DNA of 45,271 nt from the NCBI GenBank assembly GCA_015232455.1, contig JADFZQ010000025.1:1-45271 (forward strand), in the 5' to 3' direction. Below are positions 1-7,811 of this stretch, one piece after another. How positions within the stretch are numbered: the first letter of the stretch is position 1; each line of letters starts with the position of its first letter. A model generated the notes under the pieces. That model had not been told where the DNA came from. It searched no databases and saw only the letters and a program-made list of their open reading frames with translations. Source of the DNA: Desulfamplus sp. GTDB lineage: Bacteria; Desulfobacterota; Desulfobacteria; Desulfobacterales; Desulfobacteraceae. The translations under genes and the position numbers were made by a program.

Positions 1-90
1 GTTCCATGAGAACTCCTTTCTTATTGAACTTTGAGCGGTTCATCTAAGGATTTCTCTTTTATATTCCCGTATATGTCAAACTTTGGGAGT

Positions 91-109
91 CCTCCGGCAG
101 AGCCGGAGG
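91..109. repeat. GC-rich perfect hairpin (8-bp stem, 3-nt loop)
   Basis: CCTCCGGC and GCCGGAGG flank a 3-nt AGA loop. The stem is fully GC-rich in an otherwise AT-rich stretch and lies just ahead of a transposase remnant, so it may be part of a mobile-element end or a REP-like unit. I found no second copy in the window. It has no T-tract, so it is not a convincing terminator. Confidence 0.5.
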
Positions 110-143
110 TTTACCTATGATAATTATTGGGCTTACCAGTTAG

Positions 144-269
144 GACAGTAGAGCGATGGGAGAACAGATAAACGACAAACCTTATTCTGAGTCGTTGTTC
201 AGAACAATGAAGTATAGATTTAAATATCTTGAAAAACCTTTAGTTGAGGATTTATCAAATCAACTTTAA
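144..269 (+). pseudogene. Remnant of an IS3-type transposase (integrase core, C-terminal part)
   Basis: The frame ending with TAA at 267-269 reads a peptide containing NDKPYSESLFRTMKYRF followed by LEKPLVEDL. This matches the late integrase (rve) core of IS3-family transposases, where a segment like NDNPYSESLFKTLKYRP precedes the last DDE glutamate region; the E of YSES fits the catalytic Glu neighbourhood. A TAG at 141-143 closes the frame upstream and no start or DDE aspartates are present, so only about 40 codons remain. It is a decayed fragment. The rest of 1-292 shows only a GC-rich hairpin and no other gene. Confidence 0.55.
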
Positions 270-292
270 AAAATTAACGAACCATTGTTTAG

Positions 293-2011
293 TTAGTTTA
301 ACTGAAAAATGCTATATCCTTTTTCATCGAAAAGCTTTTTTGCGTGTTTGTGCATAAAAAGAGATATTGCATTAGACTCGTTTGTATTGATATTTGCTCC
401 CAGGCTTCTCATAAAAATGGCGTTGTTTATCAGAAAATGGGTTATACCAACCTGTTTGAAAAATGAGCGGACATCTTTATCGCTTTGGATTGAGCTTATC
501 ATATTATAAAGCATTTTTACTGAATTACCTGAATCTGGAATATAATTTCTATCGCAATAATATCCACGTCCGCCAAGATAGAAAAATAGAACAGTGGCAT
601 CAGGCGGAAGTTTTTTATTAATATATTGCATGGCAGGATACTCATAACGAAACGATGCAATATAGTCATCTCTGCTAATTTTGCCTGAAAGATACTCCAA
701 AGGCTTTACAGTTTTAAACTGCTCTGCAAAATACCCAGCAGTTGATATAATCATATAAGCAGCACCTACAATGAGAACAGCTAAAGGTAACGCTCTTTTT
801 ATAACTCCTGCCCTAAATTGTGATTGGACTATAAAACCACCTAATGCTTCTTCCACCAAATTCTTTACGCCATACACCGATAAAATAACAAGCGGCGGTA
901 TTGAAGGGGCAAAATACCGTATCCTTAACTCAGTGCTAAAAAATGCAAAGAAAAAAAATAGAGCTGCAAAAGCAAGAAAAACATTTTTTTCGTAATCGTA
1001 AAGTTCTTTTTTTTTGTTAAAAGCAATAAATGCAAATATAGAAAATATCAGTAAAAGAGGGGATAGTCTGCCGTCAAAATATTTAGGGTTATTATCTTCG
1101 CCTTGAAAGAATATTCTTATTGGAAGAAAAGCTGTTTCCCACCAATTCTCTTCATATAACAACATTCTGTAACCCAATATACCTAAACCAGTTGCCCCAC
1201 TATCTTCTGTGAACTTAGATATAACACACGGATTTTCAATCTTAGAGGTAAAAACAGAGTTGTAGAATGGGTATAGAGGATTTTTCGTCCAGATATAGTT
1301 GCGTATCGTCCATGGTGAAAAGATAACGAAAGCAGAAAAAACAAATATGAATGCCCACGCAATAGATTTTACACTACTATTTAAACTATTTTTATTTTGT
1401 GATTTATCTTTACTGAATCGAGAATATAGAAAAGGGACTAACAGAGAGAGTAGCAAAAATGTTATCAAACCATTATATTTCGTCCCCATTGCCAAACCAC
1501 ATGCAGCACCAGCAATTAGAATATATTTGACCTTAAAGCCATTCTCAACACATTTCAAAATAGCTAATAAAGATGCTGTTGAGAAAAATACAAGACCAAG
1601 ATCAACATAAACTGTAATGCTAAGTTTGACAATAATGGGTATAGATAGAAACAAAATAGAACCGAGAAGTGCGTACAACCTATTTAAGCGATTATTAAGA
1701 TATTGGAAGACTAAAAAAGCTGTAAAAAGTGCAAATGAGAAGTGGATAAATTTAGGGGCAATATCAGAACCAAAATAGAGTGATACCATGTACAACATAT
1801 CAAGGTTCATGGGGTAATATGAATATTCCATGCAGGGCAGATCAATAATTTTGCCAGCTTTAAGGTAGAGTTTAGGAATTGCTAAGTGATGGATAAGAGC
1901 ATCTCTATCCACAGGGGGAACAGAGGCAAGTAAAACGGTTGCTAAAATAATAAGTAAACCAATAAAAATAACTCCGATAGCGAATAGGTTATTATTTTTA
2001 ATGACTCTCAT
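293..2011 (-). CDS. GT-C-type membrane glycosyltransferase (ArnT/PMT-like, family 39/83)
   Basis: The 572-residue protein has about ten hydrophobic segments from the N-terminus to residue ~420 and a soluble C-terminal third. Just after the first membrane segment comes PPVDRDALIHHLAIPKLY, the position of the first-loop Asp that GT-C enzymes use to bind polyprenyl-phosphate sugar. This fits the Dolichyl-P-mannose mannosyltransferase/ArnT superfamily: transfer of a sugar from a lipid carrier to protein or glycan at the outer face of the inner membrane. Its start overlaps the end of the upstream TPR membrane protein by 14 nt, so the two are probably co-translated. At the end of the pilin cluster, a role in pilin or surface-glycan modification is likely but inferred. 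Acceptor and sugar cannot be read from sequence. Confidence 0.8.
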   Translation of the reverse strand: MRVIKNNNLFAIGVIFIGLLIILATVLLASVPPVDRDALIHHLAIPKLYLKAGKIIDLPCMEYSYYPMNLDMLYMVSLYFGSDIAPKFIHFSFALFTAFLVFQYLNNRLNRLYALLGSILFLSIPIIVKLSITVYVDLGLVFFSTASLLAILKCVENGFKVKYILIAGAACGLAMGTKYNGLITFLLLSLLVPFLYSRFSKDKSQNKNSLNSSVKSIAWAFIFVFSAFVIFSPWTIRNYIWTKNPLYPFYNSVFTSKIENPCVISKFTEDSGATGLGILGYRMLLYEENWWETAFLPIRIFFQGEDNNPKYFDGRLSPLLLIFSIFAFIAFNKKKELYDYEKNVFLAFAALFFFFAFFSTELRIRYFAPSIPPLVILSVYGVKNLVEEALGGFIVQSQFRAGVIKRALPLAVLIVGAAYMIISTAGYFAEQFKTVKPLEYLSGKISRDDYIASFRYEYPAMQYINKKLPPDATVLFFYLGGRGYYCDRNYIPDSGNSVKMLYNMISSIQSDKDVRSFFKQVGITHFLINNAIFMRSLGANINTNESNAISLFMHKHAKKLFDEKGYSIFQLN

Positions 2012-4073
2012 CAGGGACCTTAATCTCTGAATATCGTTTTACTGTTAAATCTTTAAGATAAAGTAGTATTTCATTTTTCTTTGATATAGGCACCGTTAAA
2101 TTAGGCTCTTTAAGCTCATCAAACTCTTTTAAAATCTGCTTTAATGTAAACCTATCAAGAATTTTATCCGCATATATATCCATACATTCAGTGTCGTTAG
2201 ATAATAGACATGTATCAAGCATGTTAAAATATGCAAGTAGACTTCCATTAGAAACCCTTATTGCGTGCTGTAGGTAGTGTTTTGATTTTTTGTAGTTTCC
2301 TTTCATTTTATAAGCAGAGCCAAGATGTAATAAAGCAAAATAGTCATCAGGCTCTTTAACTCTTATTTTATTAGAAACTTCTATTGATTTATCAAACATT
2401 CCATTTTTGACAAAAGTTAAGCTATATAAATTTAGATGATGGTTATTTTTAGTTCTTAATTTTGATAATATTTTTAATGCCTTCTTGTGTTCATTAAGCA
2501 TTAAGTACACTTTTGAGATAGAAACTATAGAATTATTTTTATCAGGAGCTAATGCAAGGCTTTTTTTGTAATAATAAAGAGCTTCTTTATATCTTTTTTG
2601 GTAACTTCTTATTGCTCCCATATTATTGTATGCAATAACATTTCTGTTTATAAAGGTACCAACAACTCTTTTGTCTAAAGATTTTCTAATTACTTCAAAT
2701 ATTGAATCAAAATTTAAAGTTCTTGAATCATGGCTATCAATAAATACTTTAGAGTAATTTTGATATCCTCTATCGCTATCTGGTGCTTTTTCCATTGCAT
2801 CAAGCCATAAGGATTCTTCGGTTATCCAATCAAAATTCCTCAAGTAGGTAGCAGTTCCTGTTACAGTAATTAATCCAGATATAAATAGATAAAGCATTAA
2901 AAAAATTATAATATTATTATTTCTGTAATATCCAACCATTTGATGTAATATAAATATTATAGGAGTAAAAATAAAAGCAGATGGTAAATAGTTTCTATGT
3001 TCAAATACCATTTCAAGTGGCAATATTGTCGACTCTATTAAATGGTTTAAAAAAAAGAAAAATATCGCAAATGACAATAATGGTAGTCTTTTTCTACATA
3101 AAAATCCAATACCTATTATTGATATTATGACTATTATAGATATAGCAGTAGATATAGGCGAAATAGCAGATGTAGATATTTCAAAATCGTGAACAATAGA
3201 AAAACGCGAAGCTATAGGATATAATATTTGAGATATATAAAAAAGTATTACTCTTGGTTGTGTTAAAAGTCTTTGATATATTGTGAAACTTCTCTTACCT
3301 GGAATATCAAAAATTGAGCTATCAAGTAGTTCTGTTATAAAAATTAATGAAACGGTAAAAACTCCTAATAATAATATAAACCATGTAGTTTTCTTAGAAG
3401 GGAGTTTAATTGTAAAATTGAAAAAAATAACCTCTATAAGAAGAAGTGAGAAAGGCAACATTACTCCATTTTGCTTTGAGCCAAAAGATAGTAGGTAGGC
3501 AATAAAAATGGCAATAAAAAAAAAGATTCTATTTTTACGAGATACAGTTAGTCTGCCTTTTAAATAGAGATAAATAGCAATTATATAAAACATTGCAGAC
3601 AAAGAAGCCATTCTCTGAACAATATAAGTAATAGCTTGAATCTGTATAGGATTAATAGCCCATAAACATGCGGATAAAAGAGCTGTAAAATACTTTGCAC
3701 TGTAATCGTATTGGTTTAATAGAGGTGTAAAAAAAAGCTGTAAAATTGCAAGATAGAGAAATATTGCACTAATAATGTGTATTAAAATATTAATAACATG
3801 ATACCCAACAACAGAATCTTGACCAAAATACCAGTTTAAAGCAAAAGTAAAACATGCAACTGGTCGATATAACTTATTAGGATTATTATTAAGAGAATAG
3901 AATGTGTCTCTAATACTAGAGAGAGTCAATTTTGACATATGAATTTTTCTATTATCAACGATATTTTCGTAGTCGTCAAAATGCCATGATGAATTTAGAG
4001 TATTGCTATAAATAATGGCAATTATAATAGATAAAAGAGATATGGTTAATAGGTGGTTTTTCGATTTAATCAT
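1998..4073 (-). CDS. TMTC/PMT-like membrane protein with C-terminal TPR repeats
   Basis: I place the start at 4073, giving 691 residues: this ATG overlaps the upstream permease stop in a 4-nt ATGA arrangement, while a longer reading to 4130 would run 61 nt into that gene. The N-terminal ~430 residues hold about ten membrane segments, with an early WHFDDYENIVDN loop whose paired Asp fits a GT-C active site. The C-terminal ~240 residues are soluble TPR repeats (for example YKEALYYYKKSLALAPDK and YKKSKHYLQHAIRVS). This layout is that of TMTC-type protein O-mannosyltransferase relatives common in deltaproteobacteria. With the neighbouring ABC transporter and pilins, the simplest reading is a protein glycosyltransferase whose TPR part holds the acceptor in the periplasm. 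The substrate is unknown. Confidence 0.75.
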   Translation of the reverse strand: MIKSKNHLLTISLLSIIIAIIYSNTLNSSWHFDDYENIVDNRKIHMSKLTLSSIRDTFYSLNNNPNKLYRPVACFTFALNWYFGQDSVVGYHVINILIHIISAIFLYLAILQLFFTPLLNQYDYSAKYFTALLSACLWAINPIQIQAITYIVQRMASLSAMFYIIAIYLYLKGRLTVSRKNRIFFFIAIFIAYLLSFGSKQNGVMLPFSLLLIEVIFFNFTIKLPSKKTTWFILLLGVFTVSLIFITELLDSSIFDIPGKRSFTIYQRLLTQPRVILFYISQILYPIASRFSIVHDFEISTSAISPISTAISIIVIISIIGIGFLCRKRLPLLSFAIFFFFLNHLIESTILPLEMVFEHRNYLPSAFIFTPIIFILHQMVGYYRNNNIIIFLMLYLFISGLITVTGTATYLRNFDWITEESLWLDAMEKAPDSDRGYQNYSKVFIDSHDSRTLNFDSIFEVIRKSLDKRVVGTFINRNVIAYNNMGAIRSYQKRYKEALYYYKKSLALAPDKNNSIVSISKVYLMLNEHKKALKILSKLRTKNNHHLNLYSLTFVKNGMFDKSIEVSNKIRVKEPDDYFALLHLGSAYKMKGNYKKSKHYLQHAIRVSNGSLLAYFNMLDTCLLSNDTECMDIYADKILDRFTLKQILKEFDELKEPNLTVPISKKNEILLYLKDLTVKRYSEIKVPDESH

Positions 4074-4849
4074 GCAAACCTCTTTTTTGCAAATAGGGTG
4101 CACGATGCTGTAAAAAAAACAGCAATCCAAAGCAGTGCGATCATTAGTGCTGACAAAATTTGTTTAAACTCCACATCTCCGCCATAAAGCATAATTGTTC
4201 TAAAGTTCATAAGTTCAAGATTGGGTATAGAATAGTACAATCCCATTAAAATCTGTTTGGTCAATATGTGAACTTTTGTCTGTGCGTATAGGTAAATATC
4301 ATTAGAGTGGTGTCCAAAAAAATATAAAGAGACAACAATTAAACTTTGTAGCAAAGGATTTGTAAAAAGAGCAAAACAGACAGAAGCTGCGGCTATGATT
4401 GTCCACTCTGCAAAGATAAAAAAAAGCGTTAATGCGTGCAAATAGGTCAATTGAATAAAGCTATTTGATAAAATAAATAGAAACCATATAAGAGACATAA
4501 GCAAAAATAGAGTTAAAAGAAGCATACACATACCAATATATTTGCCAGCAAGAAATTGAAATGTTGAAACTGGTCGTACAAGTATAATATAAAATCTCTT
4601 TGCATTTATCTCCTGCATAAAACTAACGCTAAGATATATATTAACCAACACTCCAAATATTCCAAATATGTAAAGCCCAGAGGTTTGAATCAGCCTATCT
4701 CCATTCACAGATATAGAACCCATTATGTGAAAAAAGAGCAAAATAATGGTAAATGCAGATATAAGTATTGTAACTGCCTTATCTCTTATTGATTCTCTCC
4801 AGACATTAAATGCTATTGTATTTATTTTTGTCCAAAAAAATTTATCCAT
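4070..4849 (-). CDS. ABC-2 type transporter permease (PilI-like)
   Basis: The protein has 259 residues with six predicted membrane segments, starting after an amphipathic N-terminus (WTKINTIAFNVWRESIRDK) typical of NosY/GldF-type ABC-2 permeases. It follows an ABC ATPase gene by 69 nt and overlaps the next gene by 4 nt. In Myxococcus xanthus the genes pilG-pilH-pilI next to pilA encode an accessory protein, an ABC ATPase and an ABC permease needed for pilus assembly. The same order here (pilin, TPR protein, ATPase, permease) makes a PilI-like role plausible. That is a context inference; an unrelated exporter cannot be excluded. Confidence 0.75.
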   Translation of the reverse strand: MDKFFWTKINTIAFNVWRESIRDKAVTILISAFTIILLFFHIMGSISVNGDRLIQTSGLYIFGIFGVLVNIYLSVSFMQEINAKRFYIILVRPVSTFQFLAGKYIGMCMLLLTLFLLMSLIWFLFILSNSFIQLTYLHALTLFFIFAEWTIIAAASVCFALFTNPLLQSLIVVSLYFFGHHSNDIYLYAQTKVHILTKQILMGLYYSIPNLELMNFRTIMLYGGDVEFKQILSALMIALLWIAVFFTASCTLFAKKRFA

Positions 4850-4918
4850 TTTTAAGCCTAACTTAATTTTTATTTTATTTGTTAAAGATGCACAATCGTG
4901 AGTCTCTACATCAATATT

Positions 4919-5659
4919 TTAGGATAAAATAGCAAAATCTTTCTCAACTATTTTTTGCTGTATTAAATCACTTAGTTCTGAAATTTCAGATTGCCATTTC
5001 ACATTTCCACTCTCAATAAAAACTACATAATCAGCAATTTCTTCGATATCAGTAAGAACATGCGAGCTAAAAATAGCAGAGCCGCCATTTTTTTTAAAAT
5101 ATTTTAAAAACGATTTAAAATGGTGTCTCCAATAGGTGTCAAGTCCGCTCATTGGTTCATCTAAGATAAGAACATCAGGTTTGTGCAAAATTGCCTGAGC
5201 AAGACTTGCACGCTGTAGCTGACCTTTTGAAAAGGTGCTGATTCCTCTTTTATAAAGTGGCTGCAGTTCTAAAATATCAACTAATAGTTCAATACGTCTA
5301 TTTAGCTCAATATTATTTATGCCTGAGAGTTTGCCAAGCATAACAAGCCATTCATTAAGTTTTAGGTATTTAAAGGGGTATTGTATTTCTGCGAGATAGC
5401 CTAACCGTTTTTTAACAGAAGGCTCTGATATTGATGTGTCAAATAGAGTAACTGTGCCTGTTGATGGGCGTATAAATCCTGCACCTATATGTAGTGTTGT
5501 TGTCTTTCCTGCTCCGTTAGCTCCAACTAATCCCAATATAGTATTATGCTCTAAATCTATATTGATATTTTTTATGATATTAATATTTCTTCTAAAAAAA
5601 CCGCTCTTTATTGAGTATGAGATATTGTCCCATTTTAAAATAGATTTTTTAGTTTTCAT
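4919..5659 (-). CDS. ABC transporter ATP-binding protein (PilH-like)
   Basis: All nucleotide-binding motifs are present in 246 residues: Walker A GANGAGKT (46-53), Q-loop Gln near 93, signature FSKGQLQR (143-150), Walker B VLILDEP (163-169) followed by the D-loop SGLD, and switch His at 200. The signature has SKG instead of SGG, as in GldA/NosF-type ABC-2 exporter ATPases. It begins 6 nt after the TPR gene ends and precedes its permease, so ATPase and permease should form one transporter. Next to pilin genes it resembles PilH of the myxobacterial pilGHI set. The transported substrate is not known even for that system. Confidence 0.85.
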   Translation of the reverse strand: MKTKKSILKWDNISYSIKSGFFRRNINIIKNINIDLEHNTILGLVGANGAGKTTTLHIGAGFIRPSTGTVTLFDTSISEPSVKKRLGYLAEIQYPFKYLKLNEWLVMLGKLSGINNIELNRRIELLVDILELQPLYKRGISTFSKGQLQRASLAQAILHKPDVLILDEPMSGLDTYWRHHFKSFLKYFKKNGGSAIFSSHVLTDIEEIADYVVFIESGNVKWQSEISELSDLIQQKIVEKDFAILS

Positions 5660-5665
5660 TGTTTA

Positions 5666-6328
5666 TTATTTAAACTTATTTAATATTCTTTTTATTGTCT
5701 CTTGATCTCCAAGTGAGTTTATTACCTCAGTTGCCAACTCTTCTGCAAACTCTTTATCCCCTGATTTTAAAGCAATTGTTGTTGATAAAGCTGCTAAATA
5801 AGAAGGTGATCCTGGTTTTTTAGCAGCTTCTGAAAAAACTTTAGAAGCCTGAACATAGTCATCATAAAATTTCCAGAGATAATAGCCCTTATAGAGCCAC
5901 AATTCCCAAAAATCTGGTAAGTTTGCAATTCCTTTTTCTATAAAATGGTAGCCTTCATCTTGAAAATCAGTCTCTAAATGAAAAATTACAGCACCAAACA
6001 TATAGGGAAATTTCCATTTTGGAGATAGGTCAGTTATAGTGTCAAGATAAGGTGGAAGATATTCGTAACCCTTACCTGTTTGGCTAATATATCCAAACAG
6101 GTAAGCAAACTTTAACCACAAAAGATCTGCCGCAAAGTCATAATCAGCGGGAAAAATAATGGTGAATATGTCGCTACCTATAGGTAAAAAGATGTGGTCT
6201 AAATCTACTGTGGTAGTTTCGCATGTGATGCAATTTTTTGAAGTCTCTCTATTATTTGTTAAAGCAATTTGTAAAAGTAGCACAATAAGAATTACTATAA
6301 TATGTAAGCAATAATATAATTTTTTCAT
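5666..6328 (-). CDS. Membrane-anchored TPR-like protein of the pilin/ABC cluster
   Basis: I start at 6328 (220 residues, MKKLYYCLH...). A longer in-frame reading to 6391 would include most of the pilin terminator at 6377-6422. The N-terminus has one membrane anchor or uncleaved signal (IIVILIVLLLQIAL). The rest is helical and TPR-like: pairs such as FHLETDFQDEGYHFIEKGI and YDDYVQASKVFSEAAKK repeat at about 34 residues. A CxxC (NCITCET) lies just after the membrane segment. It is tightly linked to the ABC ATPase (6-nt gap) and occupies the position of pilG in the myxobacterial cluster. Sequence similarity to PilG cannot be judged here, so I leave it as an accessory protein of the pilin-linked ABC system. 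Confidence 0.6.
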   Translation of the reverse strand: MKKLYYCLHIIVILIVLLLQIALTNNRETSKNCITCETTTVDLDHIFLPIGSDIFTIIFPADYDFAADLLWLKFAYLFGYISQTGKGYEYLPPYLDTITDLSPKWKFPYMFGAVIFHLETDFQDEGYHFIEKGIANLPDFWELWLYKGYYLWKFYDDYVQASKVFSEAAKKPGSPSYLAALSTTIALKSGDKEFAEELATEVINSLGDQETIKRILNKFK

Positions 6329-6376
6329 TAACAAACAGATTTTATTTTGATTAGTTGTTATCAGTATAAACAAAAT

Positions 6377-6422
6377 AAAATGAGCTAACATTATCCAAAC
6401 CCAAATAATGATAGCTCATTTT
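6377..6422 (-). terminator. Strong Rho-independent terminator after the proximal pilin gene
   Basis: An 11-bp perfect stem (AAAATGAGCTA with TAGCTCATTTT) is extended, past one T-T mismatch, by CATTAT/ATAATG around a 10-nt loop. On the minus strand it is followed by TTATTTTG. It lies 38 nt after the pilin stop and explains how pilin can be made in excess over the ABC genes, which would depend on readthrough. Confidence 0.85.
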
Positions 6423-6459
6423 AATTAATTATACTTGAATATTAATTAATATACAACTT

Positions 6460-6852
6460 TTAGATACAATCATTAGTGCCATTCACTAAATCATTAGAAG
6501 AATTAATTCTCCAAGCATCATTAGTTGCATCTCTATCAAGGTTTGTGACAGCTGTAGCTCTGTATCCACTACCAAAACTTGTACTTGCTATTAGATATGT
6601 GTATCTACTATCTCCTTGTACCGAAAATTTTATATCTCCAGTGTCAGCTCCATAAGTGTCATATTCAGTAAAATATGTTTCCTGAAGAGTTCTTATATTA
6701 CCAAGATTTGTCTTTGCCTCTGACTGTTTTGCCTTGCATTGGTAAGAGAGAAAGTTTGGAATAGCAATTGCTGCCAGAATACCAATAATTGCAACAACGA
6801 TCATAAGCTCAATAAGTGTAAAACCGCTTGATTTTTTCAAAAGTTTTTTCAT
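6460..6852 (-). CDS. Type IV pilin (major-pilin type), copy 1
   Basis: The 130-residue protein begins MKKLLKKSSGFTLIELMIVV, a short basic leader cut by prepilin peptidase between G10 and F11, with Glu at +5 of the mature protein. The hydrophobic N-terminal helix leads into a small globular domain. Two cysteines, in YQCK after the helix and NDC at the C-terminus, could form a disulfide. Length and layout fit PilA-like major pilins of deltaproteobacteria. AGGAGGTAGT just before the ATG is a strong ribosome-binding site. A sigma-54-like element lies at 6937-6953 and a terminator at 6377-6422, so it is probably a separately and highly expressed unit ahead of the ABC genes. Confidence 0.92.
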   Translation of the reverse strand: MKKLLKKSSGFTLIELMIVVAIIGILAAIAIPNFLSYQCKAKQSEAKTNLGNIRTLQETYFTEYDTYGADTGDIKFSVQGDSRYTYLIASTSFGSGYRATAVTNLDRDATNDAWRINSSNDLVNGTNDCI

Positions 6853-6936
6853 ACTACCTCCTTAAATAAATAAGTGTTTAATTAATAAAAAAATGATTTG
6901 TTTTTAAGCAATAGAATTTGCTTTTATAGGGTATTA

Positions 6937-6953
6937 AAGCAATGTTTATGCCA
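6937..6953 (-). promoter_or_regulatory. Sigma-54 (-24/-12) promoter for pilin copy 1
   Basis: Read on the minus strand the site is TGGCATAAACATTGCTT: GG and GC exactly 10 nt apart, matching the TGGCAY-N5-TTGCW consensus almost throughout. The transcript would start near 6925, about 70 nt before the pilin ATG. pilA is a classical RpoN/PilR target, so both site and context agree. Confidence 0.75.
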
Positions 6954-7042
6954 CAATATTAGCATAGCATTATTTCAATAAGTTATATATAAATATTTAA
7001 ATAAAAGAACTATTATTTAAATTAATTTTACAAAAAAGAGTC

Positions 7043-7067
7043 TTGTTTGACAATAATTGTCAAACAA
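7043..7067 (-). terminator. Rho-independent terminator after pilin copy 2
   Basis: TTGTTTGACAA and TTGTCAAACAA form an 11-bp perfect stem with a 3-nt loop. On the minus strand it is followed by GACTCTTTTTTG. It lies 15 nt after the stop of pilin copy 2 and separates it from the promoter of copy 1. Confidence 0.85.
7045..7046. other. Spacer 6853-7082 between the two pilin genes
   Basis: This marker stands for the 230-bp spacer. It contains only the copy 2 terminator and the copy 1 sigma-54 promoter; no further coding signal is visible. Confidence 0.4.
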
Positions 7068-7082
7068 ATATTGTTTAGATGT

Positions 7083-7499
7083 CTATGAGTCGCAATCATT
7101 AGCAACGGGGGTTAAGCTGTGCGTAGAGTTTATTCTCCAATTATCTATTGTGCCGTCCTTATCTATATTAGCTGTTCCTTGTGCTGTAAAACCTGTGTGT
7201 GTTCCACCTGCTATCATAGTATAATTATATCTGGCATTAGCACCCTGTATTTCGAAATCAAGCGATGCTAATCCTCTTGCATAAGTATCTTGCTCCACAA
7301 AATAACTTTCTTGTAATGTGGCAATATTATAGAGATTTGTTTTTGCTTCTGCCTGCTTTGACTTACACTGGTAAAGCAAAAAATTTGGAATTGCAATTGC
7401 TGCCAATATGCCAATAATTGCCACAACAATCATTAACTCAATTAATGTAAATCCACTTATTCCTTTATTGTGTACTTCTAATCTTTTGTTGTTTTTCAT
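7083..7499 (-). CDS. Type IV pilin (major-pilin type), copy 2
   Basis: The start chosen is the ATG at 7499 (138 residues); GGGAGGGG immediately upstream is its ribosome-binding site, and the in-frame TTG at 7511 lies before that site. The leader MKNNKRLEVHNKGISG is longer than in copy 1, with cleavage before FTLIELMIVV. The N-terminal helix is nearly identical to copy 1 (AIIGILAAIAIPNFL), while the globular part differs. Both keep a Cys after the helix (YQCK) and one at the C-terminus (NDCDS). The pair arose by duplication or by recombination of a pilin cassette. It has its own terminator at 7043-7067 and a weaker sigma-54-like site upstream. Confidence 0.92.
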   Translation of the reverse strand: MKNNKRLEVHNKGISGFTLIELMIVVAIIGILAAIAIPNFLLYQCKSKQAEAKTNLYNIATLQESYFVEQDTYARGLASLDFEIQGANARYNYTMIAGGTHTGFTAQGTANIDKDGTIDNWRINSTHSLTPVANDCDS

Positions 7500-7644
7500 A
7501 ACCCCTCCCAATTTTGATTTAATATTTGTGGCGTTGTAGGTTTCTCTTTTACTTTGTTGTTATTTAGAGTTTACTTTTGAAATAAAAAATACGAGCTATT
7601 TTTAATGATGCGTGATAATTGATAAAGCTATACACAAAATAGCA

Positions 7645-7660
7645 GCAAAGAATATACCCA
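7645..7660 (-). promoter_or_regulatory. Possible sigma-54 promoter for pilin copy 2
   Basis: On the minus strand the sequence TGGGTATATTCTTTGC has GG and GC 10 nt apart and ends in the TTTGCT expected at -12, but the -24 half is weaker (GGG instead of TGGCA). It lies about 145 nt before the pilin start. The remaining 7500-7811 interval holds a plausible lysS promoter and no gene. Confidence 0.35.
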
Positions 7661-7699
7661 TAATTAAATTTATCAGTTTTATTGAATTAGAATTGCTGA

Positions 7700-7727
7700 T
7701 TGACACCTCACAATAAAATGGAGTAAT
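7700..7727 (+). promoter_or_regulatory. Putative sigma-70 promoter of lysS
   Basis: A perfect TTGACA (7700-7705) is followed after 16 nt by AGTAAT (four of six matches to TATAAT). The resulting leader would be about 80 nt. The -10 match is only moderate. Confidence 0.4.
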
Positions 7728-7811
7728 TATACCAACTTTTAATAGTGGTGATAATTTAAAGATATATAACTAATCTAAAATTTATAATAATTTAAGAAAG
7801 ACATAAAAAAA

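Noticed and set aside
4074-4130. N-terminal extension of the TPR membrane protein
   Set aside because: It overlaps the permease coding region, has a cysteine-rich unusual sequence, and the ATGA overlap gives a better start.
6329-6391. N-terminal extension of the TPR-like pilin-cluster protein
   Set aside because: It overlaps the pilin terminator hairpin and adds a second hydrophobic stretch without a ribosome-binding site.
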